Positions 59,757 to 64,000 of a stretch of 64,000 nt of DNA are shown one piece after another. This DNA is from Spinellus fusiger. Its lineage: Eukaryota; Mucoromycota; Mucoromycetes; Mucorales; Phycomycetaceae. The notes under the pieces were generated by a model. That model had not been told where the DNA came from. It worked only from the letters and a program-made list of their open reading frames with translations, and did no database searches. A program made the translations under genes and the position numbers. The stretch's first letter is position 1. Each line of letters begins with the position of its first letter. The stretch is taken from contig JALLLS010000010.1 in NCBI GenBank assembly GCA_025094145.1, positions 372,001-436,000 of the forward strand, read 5' to 3'.

Positions 59757-61007
59757 TAGCAAAAAGTAGCTTTCATTCTACTAGCTGTAAACTTAGCGTA
59801 TGCTGATGTGAGTGGGTACACACTGAGTTCTTGACATGAGTTGAACAAGTATCCGAGTCCTAGATCTGCATCCGAAATTGGGATGGTCCATTTGGCTTGG
59901 TTGTTCGTAGTTGTCACAGTCTGAGCGAGGATTCCTCTGTCTCCTGCTGGTACTGGTGATGTAGTAAACAAACTTTCAACGTATCGTTTATGTTTGCTTC
60001 CATATATTCTGTGATTCAGCGTATTTGTTAACAATGTGCTTGTCTGTACACCAGGTTGGTGCTTCAGTTAAACCTAGACTGTCGATGATATCGTTGTGAT
60101 ATTCTTTCTGTTCGTCCGTTGCTTCAGTTACTAAAACATATCTTTTTTCTTTGATGTAAGTGCGTTTTTCAGGGTCGAAACGTGGTTGTGCTGATACTTT
60201 TATATTTCGTCCGCTTATGGTAATCTGAAAGAAAACGTTTAGCAGTTGTGCTGTTTTGACTATGTTATAGTCTAAAACCTGTTTTCCTAAATAGTCTCTC
60301 CATATCATATGTAGAAAGTCAGAAACTAAATAAGTTTTGACATCTGTCGAGGTATCGAAATAGTTCTTGGTCTTTGGAGGTACATGTTCTACATCTGGAT
60401 CAACTTCTAGTCCGGCGCATAGCCATCGTTTAAAGAACAATTGAATATCGGTAATAGCTACTCGGCCTATTCTGTTATCTATGTGTCCTATCATTGAAAT
60501 GGCGGCTGCCATGTGTGATGGAATTTCTGTGGTGTCCAAGATGGTTGGCTCCAATCTATAAACATCTAGTTTTTCACTGTCTGTCATAATGTGATACAAT
60601 TGTCTTGCTGATTTATAGAAGCAAAGAGCTTCAAGTTTCAGAGCAGTACTATCTGAGATAGTTGTGTTCTGAATTGTGAATGTTACCAATGCTTTAAAAT
60701 CATTTGAAAAAGTGCAGAGTATCTCTATTGGAGGAACTTCATTCAAAATGAGTGTTCCTTGTACTTCTGATGTGAACATTGGTTTGAAAACTGGATTAAT
60801 AGTCTCAATCTTTTGTGTTTGTGGGGCCCACCACATTTGAAGTTTCTTAGCGTCCGGTATTTGCAAAAGATTAGACGTAGTCTTCTCTTTACTGGTCGGT
60901 TTCGGTGTCCTCTTCTTGAAGGGTTTGTTTTTGGCTGGTGACTTTTTAAGCGTCGAGTCGTCGATATTTAATCGCTCTAGCTTTGTGACTGGTGTTAGTT
61001 CATTCAT
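59757..61007 (-). CDS. Orphan ORF with basic N-terminal tail, possibly virus-derived
   Basis: The ATG at 61007 (MNELTPVTKLERLN) opens 339 codons without an intron, ending at 59988. The minus strand then continues in another frame (59756-60034) with similar composition, so the original was probably about 420 residues and has one frameshift near 59990-60020. Residues 20-45 are very rich in Lys, Pro, Ser and Thr (KKSPAKNKPFKKRTPKPTSK); the rest looks globular. I recognise no cellular family. The layout (a single intronless ORF, basic tail, about 420 residues) resembles capsid proteins of small fungal RNA viruses such as partitiviruses, so an endogenised viral gene is one guess; a transposon accessory gene is another. 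Its 5' end abuts the inverted repeat of the next element (61043), so it may have been cut by that insertion. Confidence 0.45.
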
Positions 61008-61042
61008 TTTGGAAATAGCTAACTCCGGGTAATCTAACAATA

Positions 61043-62125
61043 TTCGGAAAGTATTCGCACAACCTCAGAAAAAAATCACACACTTTATATTTCACTTTTT
61101 GCACAATTTCATAAAAAAAAATTGCACAGTTTTCGAAATACTATTTTTCAACAATGAGCTTACAAATCTACTATGAAGATGGACAGGGAAATACTATCGA
61201 TGAATCGGGCAATGAGCCCATATTGATAGATGTAGATAAAGAATCTTTTCCTCTTCAAAACATCGTAGACTACAGTACTTGGACTTAAAACCACCCGAGA
61301 AGCCTCAGCCAAAACCCAAGGCCACCAAAAAGAATACAACTTCTACTCTAGCACCCGTGTCTTAATAGAAGAAACATGGTGATGATGTTAAAGGTCACTT
61401 TTTTCATCTGATTTATGAACTATATATGACTGCAGGTAAAGCAGCTAAGCAGTTGGGTATTGCTCATCGAACCGCATACGACTGGCTTGAAAGAGATAAG
61501 GAATAAATCATGCAAAATATGAACAGAGATCTCAAAGTTGAGCCAGTAGAGACCCCAAAAATGAGCCGACCAGCATTATTAAATGAAGACCATAAGAAAC
61601 ATCTTTCTGAAAATTATTTTTTTTTATTACCCCTCTGCAACGTTAGATCAAGCAATGGACAGTCTCACTGGAACAGTTACTGGTCATTGCTTTAACTTTA
61701 TTGCAAGCACTTTGGATGTTTTGGATCTTTACAGTGAATTTAAAGGACTTTATATAATAATGAATAATGCACCTATCCATACAGCTGAAAGTATTAGCAG
61801 ACTTATTGAAGGTCGTGGCTATGGATATGTATACCTTTCACCCTACTCTTCTGAGCTTAATCCCATTGAGCAACTCTGGTCTGTTGTGAAGAGTAAGCTT
61901 AAAAGAAAAAAGCTCTTAGAGAATGAGACGTTAAACATGAGGATCACTGAAGCATGTAGCAATGTTCTTATCAGTGATCTTAAGGGATTTTGTCGTTACT
62001 CTTCTTCGAAATTTAAGACATGTTTAAGTAGACATACCCTTTAATAAATTTCGCACACTTTGTGCAAAAAGAATTTATGAAATTGTGCAAAAAGTAAAAT
62101 ATAAAGTGTGCGAATACTTTCCGAA
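61043..62125 (+). mobile_element. Short Tc1/IS630-type transposon, internally deleted
   Basis: The ends are inverted repeats: 61043-61113 begins TTCGGAAAGTATTCGCACA, and the reverse complement of 62074-62125 begins the same and continues CTTTATATTTTACTTTTTGC. The left repeat has about 19 extra bases (61062-61080) not in the right one, bordered by CACA. The 1083-bp element holds remnants of a DDE transposase. TA flanks are not clear on the right side. Confidence 0.82.
61154..62044 (+). pseudogene. DDE transposase (Tc1/IS630-like), disabled
   Basis: The first part (61154-61290) opens MSLQIYYEDGQGNTIDESGN and stops. A segment near 61420-61506 holds a helix-turn-helix (MTAGKAAKQLGIAHRTAYDW). The best-kept part (about 61680-62044) is the catalytic domain: LDLYSEFKGLYIIMNNAPIHT, YVYLSPYSSELNPIEQLWS, and a basic C-terminus. 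The second catalytic Asp, normally in MDNAPIH, is Asn here, so the enzyme would be dead even if in frame. The first catalytic Asp region is missing, consistent with an internal deletion. Confidence 0.82.
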
Positions 62126-64000
62126 AAAGGTGTAAAGCAGAACGAAAAGCAGGAAAAAAGAAAAGAAATACATAATCAGGGGCATAAAAAGAAGAAGAAA
62201 GAGACATATAATACGAAAAATAGGCACGAAGCCAGAGAATAGGAAGGGGAGCATATTGGGTGACAGGTTGAAGAAGAGGAAGGAGCCAACGAAACTGGAG
62301 AGAAGCCTGTTGAGTGGACGGATCCAGCACACCAAAACCACCACAGTGACGAGGGAGACATAGGTTGGCATAGCTGATGGGAGGAAACATCCTTCTCATC
62401 AGGAATTTATGATCGATTTCAATTTGGCATAGAAGGAAATAGGAAACCAGACAAGACAGAGAACATGCCAGAACTTGGAGAGAACCAAAGTGTTAACCAC
62501 AGTGGCTTTACCTCGAACTGACAGGAATCGTTGTGAATAAATGTGGAGTGCTTGCTGGATGGTGGCGAGGCTGTAGGTGTCGAGGTGGTGGCGGAGATGA
62601 GTGAGGTCGGAGGGTGTGCTGGGGCAGGCAGAGATGTCGTCGGCATAGGCAAGGGCTTTGAGGCATAAGGGAGGGGAGGCATAAGGAATGGAATGACCTC
62701 TGAAGAGAGGGTCATCCTGGATGGAGAGAAGGAGTGGTTCAAGGACGAAGTTAAAAAGGACTGGAGATAATAGGTCTCCCTGTCTGAGCCCTCATGCTTG
62801 GGTGACAGGATCAGAAAGGTGCCCATTAATGTTGATGCGGATTTTTGTGTTGAAGAAGAGGAGGGCGATAGATGTGACAAGAGACGGAGGGAAACAGAAA
62901 CGGGTAAGGACGGACTGGAGGTAGGAAGGATGGACACGGTCATAGGCCTTCTCTTGGTCGAGAAGGACACCAATGGTAGGGGAATGAGAGGAGGAGGCGT
63001 GCTCTATTGCTAACTTGATCATTAGACCATTGTCAGCAATGAAGCAAGAAGGAAGGAAGCCAGTTTGGTAGGAGTTGATGACATGGTTAGCCACCCAGAC
63101 CATCCTAGAGTTCAGCATCTATTTAAACACTTTAGCATCACAATTGATTAAGGAAAGAGGGCACCAGTTGCGAAGGAGGGTAAGATCACCTTTCTTGGGT
63201 AGGAGGCACATAGTAGTGTCCATCCAAGAAGAGGGAAATAGAGAGAGGGAAAGGGCATCGTTGTAAAGACGGGTAATGAGTGTGGCATAGGAGATGGGCA
63301 TAGACAAGAGAAAGGATTGGATAAGGAAGACCATCTGGACCAGGACTGCTTGCTTTGGGGCTGCGAGATACACTGTCACAGATGTCAAGGATGGTGAAGG
63401 GAAGGATTAGCACGCCAAGTGCCTTTTCCACTGGGTGAGACACCCAGGCAGAAGGAGGCAGAGAGAAGAGAATGATCAGTCCAGGAGGATGAGACCAGCT
63501 CAACATTGGATGACTTAAGGGAAGAAGAAAGAGAGGAGGGGGCATAAATATATTCAATGGTAGAGAGGATAGTGGCATTGCGCCTAAATGTAGGTAATGG
63601 AGGAGGAGGGGCATAATGACAGTCCACAAAGTATGAAGAGAGGTATTCGCACCAGGGCATAAGAAGAGTATGAGTGGAGGGAGTGTGGAGAGACATGTTG
63701 AGGTCTCCCATAATAAAGAGGCGATCCCGAATGAGCGGGTCGTGTAAGATAGAAAAGGAACAAAGGTCATGAAAGAAGTCTCTTCGTTGAGGAAGAGAAC
63801 TAGCAGGGGGCATAAAAAACAAGGACATAGAAAGGATCATAGAAGGAAGAAACATGACTTACCTTGACCAGAAGGACGCGATCATCCTCTGGTAAGGGTA
63901 TGCGGTCGAAATGAAGGTGAGGAGAGAGAGAAACAATACCACAACGGTACGTCCATAGGGAAGAGTGGGTGTGGAATTTTTGGTGAAGGAGGGTGGCGAG
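62126..64000 (-). pseudogene. LINE retrotransposon ORF2 (endonuclease and reverse transcriptase), partial
   Basis: On the minus strand, starting beyond the window, an AP-endonuclease domain is seen near 63440-63855 (FIMGDLNMSLH; STIEYIYAPSSL; SSWTDHSLLSASF). A linker SPKASSPGPDGLPYPIL follows, then reverse transcriptase (GVLLDQEKAYDRVHPSYLQ; GLRQGDLLSPVLFNFVLEPL; LKALAYADDISACPST). Downstream is ISYANLCLPRHCGGFGVLDP, as in the C-terminal part of non-LTR elements. Several frames are needed. One clear lesion is an in-frame TGA near 62793, just before GLRQGD, where relatives have Arg (CGA to TGA). The coding trace runs into the inverted repeat at 62125, so the DNA transposon probably inserted into the LINE or next to its 3' end. 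Confidence 0.88.

Overview
The window looks like the nuclear genome of a filamentous fungus of the Mucoromycota, most likely Mucorales. The genes are fungal single-copy genes (ERV1, BUD6, SPT20, ATG9, PUT2, NPL4, an F-BAR cytokinesis protein). They are cut by many short introns, mostly about 40-140 bases, with GTAAGT-like donors and TAG or CAG acceptors. Intergenic DNA is AT-rich, proteins carry long Gln, Ser and Asn tracts, and mobile DNA is abundant: Tc1/mariner, Helitron, LINE and TnpB/Fanzor-like relics. The genus is an inference. I rebuilt exon structures by hand and kept only joins that preserve reading frame and family motifs; two genes that do not stay in frame are flagged.

Layout. 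1-2 kb: a partial F-box protein and the sulfhydryl oxidase ERV1 (both minus). 4.26-5.60 kb: a dead Tc1/mariner copy with 28-bp inverted ends and TA duplications. 8.4-11.8 kb: a small secreted protein and BUD6 (plus). 13.4-16.4 kb: a Hof1/Cdc15-type F-BAR-SH3 protein (minus). 18.5-23.3 kb: SPT20 of SAGA in 13 exons, with a frame break in its Gln-rich tract. 23.6-25.5 kb: a Sel1-repeat protein and a doubtful SD-repeat gene. 27.0-29.6 kb: ATG9. 32.3-34.1 kb: PUT2.

34.1-39.0 kb: a 5'-truncated Helitron (Rep-helicase) that ends exactly at the border of a repeat whose other copy lies inverted at 53.2-54.3 kb. That second copy serves as an empty site. Both copies carry the C-terminal zinc finger and RuvC-like motif of a TnpB/Fanzor-type nuclease. 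Between the two arms lies an intact gene block: an SPX-domain phosphate transporter (plus), then a Sec7-PH ARF-GEF, NPL4 and a ChaC glutathione-degrading enzyme (minus), then a ZIP zinc transporter (plus) divergent from ChaC.

54.6-64 kb is mostly accessory DNA around a BAP31-like ER protein. It holds a second Tc1 relic, a Helitron-like 3' end with hairpin, a different TnpB/Fanzor-like relic, an orphan ORF with a basic N-terminal tail (possibly virus-derived), a short inverted-repeat transposon with a broken DDE transposase, and a LINE running off the right edge.

The best candidates for something unusual are the paired TnpB/Fanzor-like relics with the Helitron inserted at the edge of one of them, the hairpin-ended Helitron-like termini, and the orphan ORF. 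I see no complete, undescribed multi-gene system.
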